A stretch of 64,000 bases of DNA from Pyruvatibacter sp. HU-CL02332 (GTDB taxonomy: Bacteria; Pseudomonadota; Alphaproteobacteria; CGMCC-115125). The position numbers and the translations under genes were made by a program. Below are positions 35,475 through 44,588 of the stretch, one piece after another (position 1 is the stretch's first letter; each line of letters opens with the position of its first letter). The DNA lies in the NCBI RefSeq assembly GCF_040362765.1, contig NZ_BAABWK010000001.1, positions 496,001-560,000 of the forward strand. Reading direction: 5' to 3'. The notes below the pieces were generated by a model that did no database searches, was not told where the DNA came from, and saw only the letters and a program-made list of their open reading frames with translations.

Positions 35475-36554
35475 ATGAAAAGCGCATTGCGGCCCTCCAC
35501 CAGCCTCGTTCCGGCAGTCACCGCCATTCTGGTTCTCGGCATTGCCGCAACAGCCATGGCGCAGATGCGCCCTCAGGCGCGCTCCCACACAATTCTCCAA
35601 TCGGACGGCAACCTGGATCGGCAGCCGGCCACCGCCCTTCCCCCCGGCACAAGCAGCTTCACCATGCAGGTTGTGGGCGACGAGCGGATCATCAGTGCCA
35701 ACGGCATCCCTGACCATCACGTTGGTGCCTTCCCAAGTTCCGGCAACCCCAACCGCATCAGCACCCAGCGCTACGAGTTTGTGCTGGATGCAACCCCGGC
35801 AAAAGCCAGCCGTATTACGCCCGCACAGGGCATCCCCTTCGGCATTGCTGTCAGCGGTGTGGTTTTCGATCCGGGTGCTGCTGAATGGTACAAAGGCCAG
35901 CGCGGGCCATGGCAGTACGAGCCCTTGTCCGGTGCCGTGAAGCTGGGTGTGGATGCCAACAACGCGCACGTTCAACCGACCGGTGCCTATCATTATCACG
36001 GCCTTCCAACTGGCCTGATGACCCGGCTCGCCGTGGGCAGCGCCAGTCACTCTGCCATTGTCGGCTGGGCGGCGGACGGGTTTCCAATTTACGCCAAATA
36101 TGGGTACGGCAATCCAGAGGATCCGACCTCCCCCATTATCGAGCACCGCTCCAGCTACAGGCTGAAGGAAGGTTTGCGCCAACCGATGGAAAGCAATCAA
36201 CGCGGGCCCGGCGGGGGCCGGCAAGGGACGGTCGAGACACCCGGCGGCTATTATGACGGCACATTTGTTGCGGACTATGCCTATGCGGAAGGTCACGGGA
36301 CGCTTGATGAGTGCAATGGCACGTTTGCCGTAACCCCGGACTTCCCCGACGGCACCTATGCCTACTTTCTGACAGCGGACTGGCCGGTCATCCCGCGCTG
36401 TTTTGGAGGCACACCCGCTGAGAGCTTCACCAGCATGCGTCCTGGTCCCCAATCAGGCCCCGGTGGACGAGGCGGACCCGGCGGAAACCGGGGCTCACGG
36501 CCAGACGGCCCGCCAAATGGGGACCGGTTCGGACAGCCCCCGCAGCGCTTCTGA
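35475..36554 (+). CDS. YHYH domain protein, exported
   Basis: A 359-residue protein with a Sec signal peptide (about 1-29, ending AMAQ). The YHYH motif itself is present as GAYHYHGLP (about 173-181), with further conserved blocks GWAADGFPIYAKYGY and LDECNGTFAVTPDFPDGTYAYFLT. The domain is found in exported proteins of unknown function and may bind metal through the His/Tyr cluster. The C-terminal 45 residues are Gly/Pro/Arg-rich (for example GPGGRGGPGGNRGS) and probably disordered. Start ATG at 35475. It appears monocistronic. Confidence 0.85.
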   Translation: MKSALRPSTSLVPAVTAILVLGIAATAMAQMRPQARSHTILQSDGNLDRQPATALPPGTSSFTMQVVGDERIISANGIPDHHVGAFPSSGNPNRISTQRYEFVLDATPAKASRITPAQGIPFGIAVSGVVFDPGAAEWYKGQRGPWQYEPLSGAVKLGVDANNAHVQPTGAYHYHGLPTGLMTRLAVGSASHSAIVGWAADGFPIYAKYGYGNPEDPTSPIIEHRSSYRLKEGLRQPMESNQRGPGGGRQGTVETPGGYYDGTFVADYAYAEGHGTLDECNGTFAVTPDFPDGTYAYFLTADWPVIPRCFGGTPAESFTSMRPGPQSGPGGRGGPGGNRGSRPDGPPNGDRFGQPPQRF

Positions 36555-36670
36555 TTTCGGCCTTTCCAGGCAAAACAATGTTGCAGATTCAGGACTCGCC
36601 TTGTCGCGCCATCCCTTTATATTCCCTGACAGAAAATCACACATAAGCAGCCCCTGTCACGGAGAGACCC

Positions 36671-37867
36671 ATGGCCGATCTCGAAGCCTTCCGTAAAGAC
36701 GTTCAAGCCTGGCTTGAAGAAAACTGCCCCCCTTCCATGCGTACACCGATGACGGATGAAGAAGTGGTCTGGGGCGGTCGCAATGAGACCTACAAAAACC
36801 CGGACTCCAAAAAATGGCTCGATGCCATGGGCGCCAAAGGCTGGACAGCCCCCACATGGCCCGCAGCCTATGGCGGCGGCGGTCTCTCAAAAGAAGAGAA
36901 CATGGTGCTGCAGCAGGAACTGCGCCGCATCAAGGCCCGCTCACCACTGAGCTCTTTCGGCCTCTGGATGCTTGGGCCAGCACTTCTTGAGTTCGCCAGC
37001 GAAGAACAAAAGCAGCGCTTCATCCCTGAAATCGTCCGCGGTGAAATCCGCTGGTGTCAGGGCTACTCCGAACCTGGTGCCGGTTCAGACCTTGCCGGCC
37101 TGCAGACCAGCGCTGTCCTTGAGGGCGACACCTATACGGTGAACGGCCAGAAGGTATGGACATCCTACGCGGACAAAGCCGACTGGATCTTCTGCCTCGT
37201 GCGCACGGACAAAACCGTGAAGCATGATGGCATTTCCTTCCTGCTGTTCGACATGACAACACCGGGCGTCTCCACCAAGCCGATCAAGCTTATCTCCGGC
37301 TACTCGCCCTTCTGCGAAACCTTCTTTGACGACGTAAAGGTGCCCGCAGAGCAGCTCGTTGGTGAACTCAACAAGGGCTGGACCATCGCCAAGCGTCTGC
37401 TTCAGCACGAGCGGGCCATGATCTCAGGCATGGGCCTGGGCGGTGCGCTGTCCGGCGCCACCGGCCAGACACTTGCCGGTGCTGCCAAGGAATATCTCGG
37501 CGAGGACAACGGCAAGGTCGCAGACCCCATCGTCCGCCAGCACATCACCCAGCACAACATGGACTCAAAGGCTTTCGCCTTGACCATGCGCCGTGTGCAG
37601 GAAGAGGCAAAAGCTGCCAACGATGTGAGCGCCACATCTTCCGTGTTCAAATATTTCGGCACGGAACTCAACAAGCGGAAATATGAGCTGCTGATCGAAA
37701 GCATGGGCACCAAGATGCTCGGCTGGGAAACAGACGACACCTATGCCGCTGACGAGATCGACAACACCCGCTCATGGCTTCGTTCGAAAGCCAACTCCAT
37801 TGAGGGCGGCACGTCGGAAGTACAGCTCAACATCATTGCAAAGCGCGTTCTGGGTCTTCCTGATTAA
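36671..37867 (+). CDS. Acyl-CoA dehydrogenase, subunit-like 1
   Basis: FAD-dependent acyl-CoA dehydrogenase of 398 residues. FAD and substrate motifs are present: WCQGYSEPGAGSDLAGLQT, KVWTSYADKADWIFCLVRT and the C-terminal EGGTSEVQLNIIAKRVLGLP. It is long at the N-terminus (VWGGRNETYKNPDSKKW), as in the branch that acts on bulky or steroid-like side chains. Start ATG 36671 with GGAGAG. Followed at 51 bases by a second acyl-CoA dehydrogenase, so a two-subunit enzyme is possible. Confidence 0.92.
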   Translation: MADLEAFRKDVQAWLEENCPPSMRTPMTDEEVVWGGRNETYKNPDSKKWLDAMGAKGWTAPTWPAAYGGGGLSKEENMVLQQELRRIKARSPLSSFGLWMLGPALLEFASEEQKQRFIPEIVRGEIRWCQGYSEPGAGSDLAGLQTSAVLEGDTYTVNGQKVWTSYADKADWIFCLVRTDKTVKHDGISFLLFDMTTPGVSTKPIKLISGYSPFCETFFDDVKVPAEQLVGELNKGWTIAKRLLQHERAMISGMGLGGALSGATGQTLAGAAKEYLGEDNGKVADPIVRQHITQHNMDSKAFALTMRRVQEEAKAANDVSATSSVFKYFGTELNKRKYELLIESMGTKMLGWETDDTYAADEIDNTRSWLRSKANSIEGGTSEVQLNIIAKRVLGLPD

Positions 37868-37918
37868 TCAGGACCCGGATTTTTCAAGCGCCAATACATA
37901 TACCAAGGAGACAGGCCA

Positions 37919-39058
37919 ATGAGCTTTGTACTCAACGAAGAACAACAGATCCTGCGCGACAGCGCCAAGGGCTTCATTGCTGAAAAATCACCCGTCACCG
38001 AGCTGCGCCGTTTGCGCGACAGCAAGGACGACAGCGGTTTCGACACCAATCTCTGGTCACAGATGGCCGAGATGGGTTTTGCTGGCATCGTGATCCCGGA
38101 AGAATATGGTGGGGTTGGCTTTGGCTATCGCGGCCTTGGCCTCGTGCTCGAGGAAGCAGGCCGATCCCTGACCGCGTCACCGCTGGTCTCCACATCACTC
38201 CTGTGCACATCAGCGCTGCTGATCGGCGGCTCTGAAGAGCAGAAGAAGACGCTTCTTCCAGAAATCGCTGCAGGCACACTCGTCATGGCCATGGCCATGG
38301 ATGAAGGCGCCCATCATGCACCTGCCAAGATCGCCACGACAGCTGCCAAGGATGGTGACGGCTTCACCATCAACGGCACCAAGTCTTTCGTGCTTGATGG
38401 CCACATCGCCGGCAAGCTGATCGTGGCAGCCCGCACCCACTCTGAGCCCGGCGACACGACCGGCATCACGCTCTTCATTGTGGATGCAGACGCTGCCGGC
38501 ATTTCCCGCAACCGCCACACCATGGTGGACAGCCGCAATGCGGCCGAGATCACCTTCACGGATGTGAAGGTCGGTCACGACCACGTGCTGGGCAATGTAG
38601 ATGGCGGTTTTGCCATTCTCGACGAAGCACTGGACCGCGCCCGCATCGGCCTGTCCGCTGAAATGCTCGGCAGCGCGCAGGAAGCCTATGAGCGCACCAT
38701 GGACTATCTCAAGGAGCGCAAGCAGTTCGGCGTTGTCATCGGGTCCTTCCAGGGCCTGAAGCACCGTGCCGCCAAAATGTTCTGCGAGCTTGAGCTCTGC
38801 AAGTCTGTGGTTGCAGATGCGCTCAATGCCATCGACGAACGCCGCAATGACGTGCCCCAGTCAGCATCCCTGACCAAGGCCCGCGTCGGCGCGACCTTCA
38901 ACGAAGTTTCATCAGAAGCCGTGCAGATGCATGGTGGCATCGGTGTGACGGACGAATATGAGATCGGCTTCTTCATGAAGCGCGCCCGCGTGGCAGACGC
39001 CACCTTCGGCAACGTCGCCTTCCACAGCCAGCGTTACGCGGAGCTGGAAGGCTATTAA
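37919..39058 (+). CDS. Acyl-CoA dehydrogenase, subunit-like 2
   Basis: A 379-residue acyl-CoA dehydrogenase. The mid-domain is atypical (VMAMAMDEGAHHAPAKIATTAAKDGDGF replaces the usual G-x-GSD FAD loop), while the C-terminal domain has RKQFGVVIGSFQGLKHRAAKMF and QMHGGIGVTDEYEIGFFMKRARV. Loss of the standard FAD loop in one partner is what heteromeric FadE pairs show, so this may be the subunit that mainly completes the tetramer. Co-transcribed with the previous gene; a strong terminator follows. Confidence 0.9.
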   Translation: MSFVLNEEQQILRDSAKGFIAEKSPVTELRRLRDSKDDSGFDTNLWSQMAEMGFAGIVIPEEYGGVGFGYRGLGLVLEEAGRSLTASPLVSTSLLCTSALLIGGSEEQKKTLLPEIAAGTLVMAMAMDEGAHHAPAKIATTAAKDGDGFTINGTKSFVLDGHIAGKLIVAARTHSEPGDTTGITLFIVDADAAGISRNRHTMVDSRNAAEITFTDVKVGHDHVLGNVDGGFAILDEALDRARIGLSAEMLGSAQEAYERTMDYLKERKQFGVVIGSFQGLKHRAAKMFCELELCKSVVADALNAIDERRNDVPQSASLTKARVGATFNEVSSEAVQMHGGIGVTDEYEIGFFMKRARVADATFGNVAFHSQRYAELEGY

Positions 39059-39082
39059 GCCGAAGGCTTGATAGACTTCCAT

Positions 39083-39101
39083 CCTCCGGCTTGACCGGAG
39101 G
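39083..39101 (+). repeat. Palindromic repeat, ATCCA subclass
   Basis: The 19-bp core CCTCCGGCTTGACCGGAGG is followed by ATCCA. It is one of eight copies of a CCGG-N-CTTGA-N-CCGG family in this window. Confidence 0.85.
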
Positions 39102-39116
39102 ATCCAGTCAAAAAAC

Positions 39117-39154
39117 AGAAAGCCCCGGAGAGAAATCTCCGGGGCTTTCTCTTT
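39117..39154 (+). terminator. Rho-independent terminator after the acyl-CoA dehydrogenases
   Basis: A perfect 15-bp stem (39117-39131 with 39136-39150) with a GAAA tetraloop precedes CTTT. Confidence 0.9.
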
Positions 39155-39155
39155 A

Positions 39156-39246
39156 CCGTATCTCCGGACTTGATCCGGAGCCTACTCGCCTCCGCCCCAG
39201 CCCGCAGCAAATGCGAGTGGACCCCGGGTCAAGCCCGGGGATACGG
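39156..39246. repeat. Inward-facing pair of palindromic repeats without a gene
   Basis: Core 39162-39180 (plus) and core 39222-39240 (minus) face each other. Both carry the outer CCGTAT and the inner ACTCGC extension, seen as ACTCGC after the first and GCGAGT before the second. The 41 bases between the cores encode nothing. The arrangement equals that around the GIY-YIG gene at 46.4 kb. Confidence 0.8.
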
Positions 39247-39282
39247 ATGATTGGCAAAAACAAATCAAACTAAAACCGCCAT

Positions 39283-39301
39283 CCTCCGGCTTGACCGGGG
39301 G
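39283..39301 (+). repeat. Palindromic repeat, ATCCA subclass
   Basis: The core CCTCCGGCTTGACCGGGGG is followed by ATCCA, in the same orientation as the copy at 39083. It lies 18 bases beyond the stop codon of the convergent ScfR-type gene. Confidence 0.85.
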
Positions 39302-39319
39302 ATCCATGCAGCATCGGCC

Positions 39320-40834
39320 CTACACATTCTGAAACGTAAAACTCGACAGCCCACGCGCCTGCTCATCCACAATGAGTTTGCGGTTGATCGGCGGGAAGGC
39401 CCGCTCAGCGCAATCGGGCCGCTCGCACAGCCGGCAGTTGACGCCGATCGGGGTCACACCCTCTGACGCCTGCAGATCATAGGCCCGCGCATATTTAAGC
39501 CGCGACGCTTCACTGATCTCACAGCCAAGCCCCACCGCCAATTCCTGCTCCGGTGCCAGCACACCTGCGCCCGGGCGCCGTACCGTGCGGGCAATGGAAA
39601 AATAGGTTGTGTCGTCGGGCAGCTGAACAATCTGCGTGATGATCTTGCCCGGCGTGCGAAACGCATCATGCAGGTTCCAGCGCGGACACGTGCCGCCATA
39701 GCGCGAGAAGTGAAAGCCTGCCGCCGCAAACCGCTTGGAGACATTCCCCGCCCCATCCACACGAATGAGGAAGAACGGAATACCCCGCTCGCCCGCGCGC
39801 TGCAGCGTGGTCAGCCGGTGGCATGTCTGTTCAAACGACGTCCCGAAGCGACGCGCCAGCAATTCAATGTCATATCCGCTGTCTTCAGCCGCTGCATGAA
39901 ACCGCGAGTACGGCATGATGAGCGCCGCCGCGAAATAGTTCGCAAGGCTGATCCGTGCCAGACGCAACGTCTCCTCCCCTTGAAGCGAGGAGGCTTTGAC
40001 GGTCCGCTCGATCAGGTCCGCCTGTTCCAGATAGGCAATCTGATAGGCGAGTTGAAATGTCCGCGCCGGGCCGTCGAGCACTTCGGACAGGAGAATGCGG
40101 CGACTGTGCCGGTCAAACCGTCGCGTCGTCGCCCCCAGCACCTCCACGGGCATCACCTTGACGCTCAGCCCATGAGCTTCATCCAGATGCCGCCGCAGAC
40201 CGATATAAAGTTCATCCTGCGCAAACTCGCGATAGTCGTAGAGCGCTTCAGCCGCGTCATCCAACTCACCAAAATGGTTGCGGTTGGCATGGATATAATC
40301 GCGCACTTCCTCCACAGGGAACTTCATCACATCCAGATGGTCGCTCTTGTCCCGGTCCGCGATGATGTCCGTGGGCGCCACGGGCCCAAGCCCAAGGCCT
40401 TGGCCCGCAAGCTGTTCCCGGTAGGCCTGATAGAGCGACCTGATGGCATCCGCCACGCTGGGGCTGGCCGCCGCCACATCCTGCACGTCCTGCCGCGACA
40501 GCCCGGCATTCTGGAACAACGGGTCCGCAAAGACCTCATTGAGCTCCGCAAAGGCGCGGGCTTCGTCGTCACCGGAGAGTTCACGAATATCCAGGTCAAA
40601 GCTGTCTGCCAGCTTCAAAAGCAGCTGTGCGCTCACCGGACGCTGGTTGCGTTCCACCAGATTGAGGTAACTGGCGGAGATTCCCAGCTGCTCCGCCATG
40701 GCTGCCTGGGTCAGTCCCTGTTCCCGCCGAAGCCGCCGAACACGAGGGCCAGCAAAGACTTTTTGCGCCCTTTTGCTGGACTTGGACGCAGAACCATCAG
40801 GCGACGTAGCGTCAGATGTGGATTTTGTGGCCAT
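39320..40834 (-). CDS. ScfR/RamB-type regulator of short-chain fatty-acyl and glyoxylate metabolism
   Basis: A 504-residue transcription factor: an N-terminal XRE helix-turn-helix (VRRLRREQGLTQAAMAEQLGISASYLNLVERNQRP, about 32-66), a central IrrE/DUF955-like domain, and a C-terminal DUF2083 domain ending in the Cys-rich NCRLCERPDC. This architecture is that of RamB and ScfR/MccR-like regulators, which sense acyl-CoA or acetate status and control isocitrate lyase. The gene is divergent from isocitrate lyase, with a 10-bp direct repeat in its leader. The ATG at 40834 follows a G-rich ribosome site; an upstream frame to 40882 would contain the repeats and is rejected. Confidence 0.9.
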   Translation of the reverse strand: MATKSTSDATSPDGSASKSSKRAQKVFAGPRVRRLRREQGLTQAAMAEQLGISASYLNLVERNQRPVSAQLLLKLADSFDLDIRELSGDDEARAFAELNEVFADPLFQNAGLSRQDVQDVAAASPSVADAIRSLYQAYREQLAGQGLGLGPVAPTDIIADRDKSDHLDVMKFPVEEVRDYIHANRNHFGELDDAAEALYDYREFAQDELYIGLRRHLDEAHGLSVKVMPVEVLGATTRRFDRHSRRILLSEVLDGPARTFQLAYQIAYLEQADLIERTVKASSLQGEETLRLARISLANYFAAALIMPYSRFHAAAEDSGYDIELLARRFGTSFEQTCHRLTTLQRAGERGIPFFLIRVDGAGNVSKRFAAAGFHFSRYGGTCPRWNLHDAFRTPGKIITQIVQLPDDTTYFSIARTVRRPGAGVLAPEQELAVGLGCEISEASRLKYARAYDLQASEGVTPIGVNCRLCERPDCAERAFPPINRKLIVDEQARGLSSFTFQNV

Positions 40835-40847
40835 AAGGCCCCCATAC

Positions 40848-40874
40848 TTTACAAACTTAACAGATTTACAAACT
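40848..40874. promoter_or_regulatory. Direct repeat, likely ScfR/RamB-type binding site
   Basis: TTTACAAACT occurs at 40848-40857 and 40865-40874, a 17-bp period. It lies directly upstream of the regulator's start codon, in the gap to isocitrate lyase. RamB-type factors bind short A/T-rich sites with a C in the middle, so it is a plausible operator. Confidence 0.6.
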
Positions 40875-41087
40875 ATCCCCACACATCTGTCAACACGTTC
40901 ACCCGAATGTTTCCCTCAGCTTGTGGACTCTTGGGCCCCCTTTGTCATTTATGTGCGCACGAAACCGGCACCGGGGTGACGAGACCCTGAGCTTCTGCCG
41001 AACGACGAATTCCAACCGCGCATGTATGGGCTCCCTTGAGGGGGTTTGCGCCTGCGCACAACTCGAAGAAACCGAAGGATCAGTCTT

Positions 41088-42371
41088 ATGAGCAAGACCT
41101 TCTCTGACATCATTCCATCCGCCCCAAAGGGCCGCTTTGACAACGTCAAGCGCAACTACAGCGTCGAAGACGTTGAAAAGCTGCGCGGCTCTTTCCCTAT
41201 CGAGCACACACTCGCCACACGCGGCGCCAACAAGCTGTGGGACCTGATCCACACTGAAGAGCGCGTGCACTCACTGGGCGCCCTGTCCGGCAACCAGGCC
41301 ATGCAGATGGCCCGTGCTGGCCTCAAGGCCATTTACCTGTCCGGTTGGCAGGTTGCAGCGGACAACAACACCGCTGGCACAACCTACCCTGACCAGTCTC
41401 TCTACCCAGCCAACTCAGGCCCGGAACTTGCTCGCAAGATCAACCGCACCCTGAAGCGCGCTGACGAGATCGAACATTCAGAAGGTGGCGCAAAGCGCGA
41501 CTGGTTCCTGCCGATCGTTGCAGACGCAGAAGCCGGCTTCGGCGGCCCGCTCAACTGCTTCGAAATCATGAAGGCCTACATCGAAGCGGGCGCTGCTGGC
41601 GTCCACTACGAAGACCAGCTTGCTTCTGAAAAGAAGTGCGGTCACTTGGGCGGCAAGGTGCTGATCCCAACAAAGGCACACGAACGTAACCTCAACGCAG
41701 CCCGTCTCGGCGCTGACGTCATGGGCGTTCCGACCCTGATCATGGCCCGTACGGACGCTGAATCAGCAAACCTGATCACATCCGACATCGACGAACGCGA
41801 TCACGAGTTCATCGACTTCGACGCTGGCCGTACACCAGAAGGCTTCTTCCGCATCAAGGAAGGCATGGGCGTTGACCACTGCATCAAGCGTGGCCTGGCA
41901 TTTGCTCCTTACGCTGACCTGCTGTGGTGGGAAACTTCCAAGCCAAACCTCGACGATGCTCGCCGCTTTGCGGAAGCCATCAAGAAGGAATACCCAGACC
42001 AGCTTCTGGCCTACAACTGCTCACCTTCCTTCAACTGGGAAGCCAATCTCGACAAAGACACCATCGAGACCTTCCAGCAGGAAATCGCAGCGATGGGTTA
42101 CAAGTACCAGTTCGTTACGCTCGCTGGCTTCCACCAGCTCAACCACGGCATGTTCCAGCTCGCTTCCGGCTACCGGGATCGCGGCATGGGCGCCTACTCC
42201 GAGCTGCAGCAGGCTGAATTCGCCTCTGAAAAGGATGGCTACACAGCCACCCGTCACCAGCGCGAAGTTGGTACTGGCTACTTCGACATGGTTTCCATTG
42301 CAGCTGGCGGCGGCGAAAGCTCCACAACTGCTCTTGGCGACTCAACGGAAGCTGCACAGTTCAAGAAGTAA
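41088..42371 (+). CDS. aceA: Isocitrate lyase
   Basis: Cleaves isocitrate to succinate and glyoxylate, the first step of the glyoxylate shunt needed for growth on acetate or fatty acids. The 427 residues hold the catalytic KKCGHLGGK with C184, the metal-binding block [15 protein letters not shown] and [19 protein letters not shown], all complete. The size fits the short bacterial form. The start is ATG 41088. It is controlled, by context, by the divergent ScfR-type regulator. No malate synthase gene is in the window. A terminator follows. Codon use is strongly biased, as expected for a highly expressed gene. Confidence 0.98.
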   Translation: MSKTFSDIIPSAPKGRFDNVKRNYSVEDVEKLRGSFPIEHTLATRGANKLWDLIHTEERVHSLGALSGNQAMQMARAGLKAIYLSGWQVAADNNTAGTTYPDQSLYPANSGPELARKINRTLKRADEIEHSEGGAKRDWFLPIVADAEAGFGGPLNCFEIMKAYIEAGAAGVHYEDQLASEKKCGHLGGKVLIPTKAHERNLNAARLGADVMGVPTLIMARTDAESANLITSDIDERDHEFIDFDAGRTPEGFFRIKEGMGVDHCIKRGLAFAPYADLLWWETSKPNLDDARRFAEAIKKEYPDQLLAYNCSPSFNWEANLDKDTIETFQQEIAAMGYKYQFVTLAGFHQLNHGMFQLASGYRDRGMGAYSELQQAEFASEKDGYTATRHQREVGTGYFDMVSIAAGGGESSTTALGDSTEAAQFKK

Positions 42372-42398
42372 GCCCCGCTTACTCTCGACAACGACATC

Positions 42399-42434
42399 AA
42401 AGGCCGCGGGTTCATCCCCGCGGCCTTTTTCTTT
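42399..42434 (+). terminator. Rho-independent terminator of aceA
   Basis: A 12-bp stem (42399-42410 with 42417-42428), loop TTCATC, then TT-C-TTT. Confidence 0.9.
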
Positions 42435-42493
42435 GACCGCACGCCTGAGGCCCCATAGCCTTTCCCTGAAAAAAGAAATCCAGGGAGCCCACA

Positions 42494-43627
42494 ATGTCCA
42501 TGACCATGACCGAGATCCACGGCACCTGCGCTGCAGCCTTTGAGCCGGTGCGCATACACTTTGCCGACAATTTCAAAAACGATCTCGAAATCGGCGCCTC
42601 CTTTTCTGTCATTCACAAAGGCGAACTGGTGGTTGATCTGTGGGCGGGCGACGCCGACGAAACAGGTGCCACTCCCTGGCAACACGACACCCTGGCCAAT
42701 GTCTGGTCCACCACAAAAGGTGTTGCGGCCATCTGCGTTGCGCTTCTGGTGGACCGCGGCCAGCTTTCCTATGACGACGCCGTCTCCACCCACTGGCCGG
42801 AATTTGCCGTCCACGGCAAGGGCGGCATCACGGTCGCCCAGATGCTGTCTCACCAGGCCGGCCTGTCAGGACTGCGTGAACCGACAACCCTTGAGGACTG
42901 CTACAACCATGACCTGATGGCGCAGCGCCTTGCAGCTCAGGAACCGCTGTGGGAACCCACCACCCGCTCGGGCTACCACGCCTTTACCTATGGCTACCTC
43001 GCCGGCGAATTGGTCAAGCGCATCACCGGCAAGACCATCGGCACGTTCCTCCAGGACGAAATCGGCAAGCCTCACGGCATCGACTTTTTCATCGGCCTAC
43101 CTTTGAGCGAAGAACCGCGCGTTGCTCCCCTGACCGAAGCCAAGGACATGCAGCCGCTCGCGGGCACAACTGAAGTCCAGGCGCTGACCTTCACCAACCC
43201 GGCCATTGCCCAGACGGCACCCAACGATCGCGCCTGGCGGGCCGCAGAAATTCCCGCGGCCGGCGGCTTTGGCAGCGCCTCCGCCCTCGCCAAGCTCTAC
43301 GCCCTGCTGGACGACAGCACCGCACCGGACGGCAAGGCCATCATCAAACGCGAGACCATGGACGCCCTGCGTACCGTCCGCATCGAGAACGAAGACCTCA
43401 TTCTCGGCGTCCCCGTGCGCTGGGGCTCCGGCATGGCCATGAACGGCTTTGAGATGTACGGCCCCAATCCGCAGACCTTTGGCCACACCGGCTGGGGCGG
43501 ATCCTTTGGCTGCCTGGACCCTGAAGCCGGCGTCTCCATCGGCTACGTCCTCAACAAAATGGGCGCCGCCGTTGTCGGCGACCCCCGCTCCATGGGCCTT
43601 GTCGCTGCAACTTTTGCCTGCCTCTAG
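42494..43627 (+). CDS. Serine hydrolase, class C beta-lactamase / EstB-like
   Basis: A 377-residue esterase-type serine hydrolase. The SxxK motif is STTK (72-75), the tyrosine motif is GYHAFTYGYL, and a C-terminal HTGWGGS matches the K/H-T-G element. No signal peptide is seen, so it is more likely a cytosolic esterase or lactonase than a beta-lactamase. Start ATG 42494 with AGGGAG upstream. Its stop overlaps the convergent DUF1028 gene by four bases. It may act on polyester or ester substrates feeding the neighbouring fatty-acyl pathway; that is inference. Confidence 0.9.
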   Translation: MSMTMTEIHGTCAAAFEPVRIHFADNFKNDLEIGASFSVIHKGELVVDLWAGDADETGATPWQHDTLANVWSTTKGVAAICVALLVDRGQLSYDDAVSTHWPEFAVHGKGGITVAQMLSHQAGLSGLREPTTLEDCYNHDLMAQRLAAQEPLWEPTTRSGYHAFTYGYLAGELVKRITGKTIGTFLQDEIGKPHGIDFFIGLPLSEEPRVAPLTEAKDMQPLAGTTEVQALTFTNPAIAQTAPNDRAWRAAEIPAAGGFGSASALAKLYALLDDSTAPDGKAIIKRETMDALRTVRIENEDLILGVPVRWGSGMAMNGFEMYGPNPQTFGHTGWGGSFGCLDPEAGVSIGYVLNKMGAAVVGDPRSMGLVAATFACL

Positions 43628-44454
43628 GGCACTGCGCACATTTCCACCGGCGTCATGGCATCATAGCGCGCGCGCAATTCCGCCACAGGCTCCGGTTTGT
43701 CCGGGTCCGGATGATATGGCACGACCAGATGCACCACCTCGCGCGCTATTGAAAACCGTTGCGGCGCAACTTCATTGATCGTCAGTGTGTCCGGGTCATC
43801 ACCGGGGCGTGCCACCATCAGAACCGCCGCCAGTGCCGGTGCCTCCACGGGACATCGAACATCGCCGCCTGCGTCGCGTCCGGCCTCAAGCGCAAGGAGC
43901 AGCCGATGCGCCAAAGGCATGGGGCAGGACATGTTCTGTGTCGCCTGTTCAAACGCCATGGCCGTGTCACCGACGACAGCCGCATTGCGCAACGTGTTGC
44001 CCTGCGCTGAATAGGTGTCGCCCACCACGCCGCCGGACCAATCGGGATTGCTGCCCCCGGTCACAAAACCTGCGGCAACCGGACTGTCATCGCCCGCCGC
44101 CAGCGTCGCGACGCCATATTGCAGATACGGAAAATCAATCGTCAGCCAGCCCGCATAAAGCTCGGGGTCTTTGAGCACCGCCAGAACGCGTGGGGCATCC
44201 GCCCCATCAGTCACAAGCTCGCGCGCCTTCTCCCGGCCGGTGAAGCTCGTTGCAGCCTGCGAGACAATCGCCCCCTTGCCGGGAACAAGTGCTGCGATGT
44301 GCGGGACACCTATCGAACAACTGGCCGCCGCAAGGCCGACCTCGCCGGTGTGCGGATCTACCGCAACGATGGACCATGTCGCGTGCGCCGCCGAAGCACC
44401 CAGAAAAAACACGGTCGCTGCCAGCAAAGCTACTCGTTGAAGGCGACACATCAT
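43624..44454 (-). CDS. DUF1028 family exported protein
   Basis: A 276-residue protein with a signal peptide (about 1-25, ending AHA-T). Immediately after it, TWSIVAVDPHTGEVGLAAASCSIG is the classic DUF1028 start, an Ntn-hydrolase-like fold. GSNPDWSGGVVGDTYSAQGN and AMAFEQ are further family blocks. The exact reaction is unknown; the fold suggests amidase or peptidase activity with an N-terminal nucleophile after signal cleavage. Convergent with the serine hydrolase (4-bp overlap). Confidence 0.88.
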   Translation of the reverse strand: MMCRLQRVALLAATVFFLGASAAHATWSIVAVDPHTGEVGLAAASCSIGVPHIAALVPGKGAIVSQAATSFTGREKARELVTDGADAPRVLAVLKDPELYAGWLTIDFPYLQYGVATLAAGDDSPVAAGFVTGGSNPDWSGGVVGDTYSAQGNTLRNAAVVGDTAMAFEQATQNMSCPMPLAHRLLLALEAGRDAGGDVRCPVEAPALAAVLMVARPGDDPDTLTINEVAPQRFSIAREVVHLVVPYHPDPDKPEPVAELRARYDAMTPVEMCAVP

Positions 44455-44588
44455 CTAACCCTCTCCAGTGACGAATCTACTTCAGCCCTATTCATCTCAC
44501 CCAAGGTCCATTCGCTCCACACAGCGATCCATGATCAGGCCGCATTTCTGCGGCTGCGCGTCTGGTTCGCTCTGCAAGCACCTGGGCA

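Noticed and set aside
35460-36452. A 330-codon minus-strand open frame
   Set aside because: Antisense to the YHYH gene; low-complexity translation with no motif.
39668-40990. A 440-codon plus-strand open frame
   Set aside because: It lies antisense to the ScfR-type regulator, whose domains are clear. Long antisense frames are common in GC-rich genes; no ribosome site and no recognisable domain.
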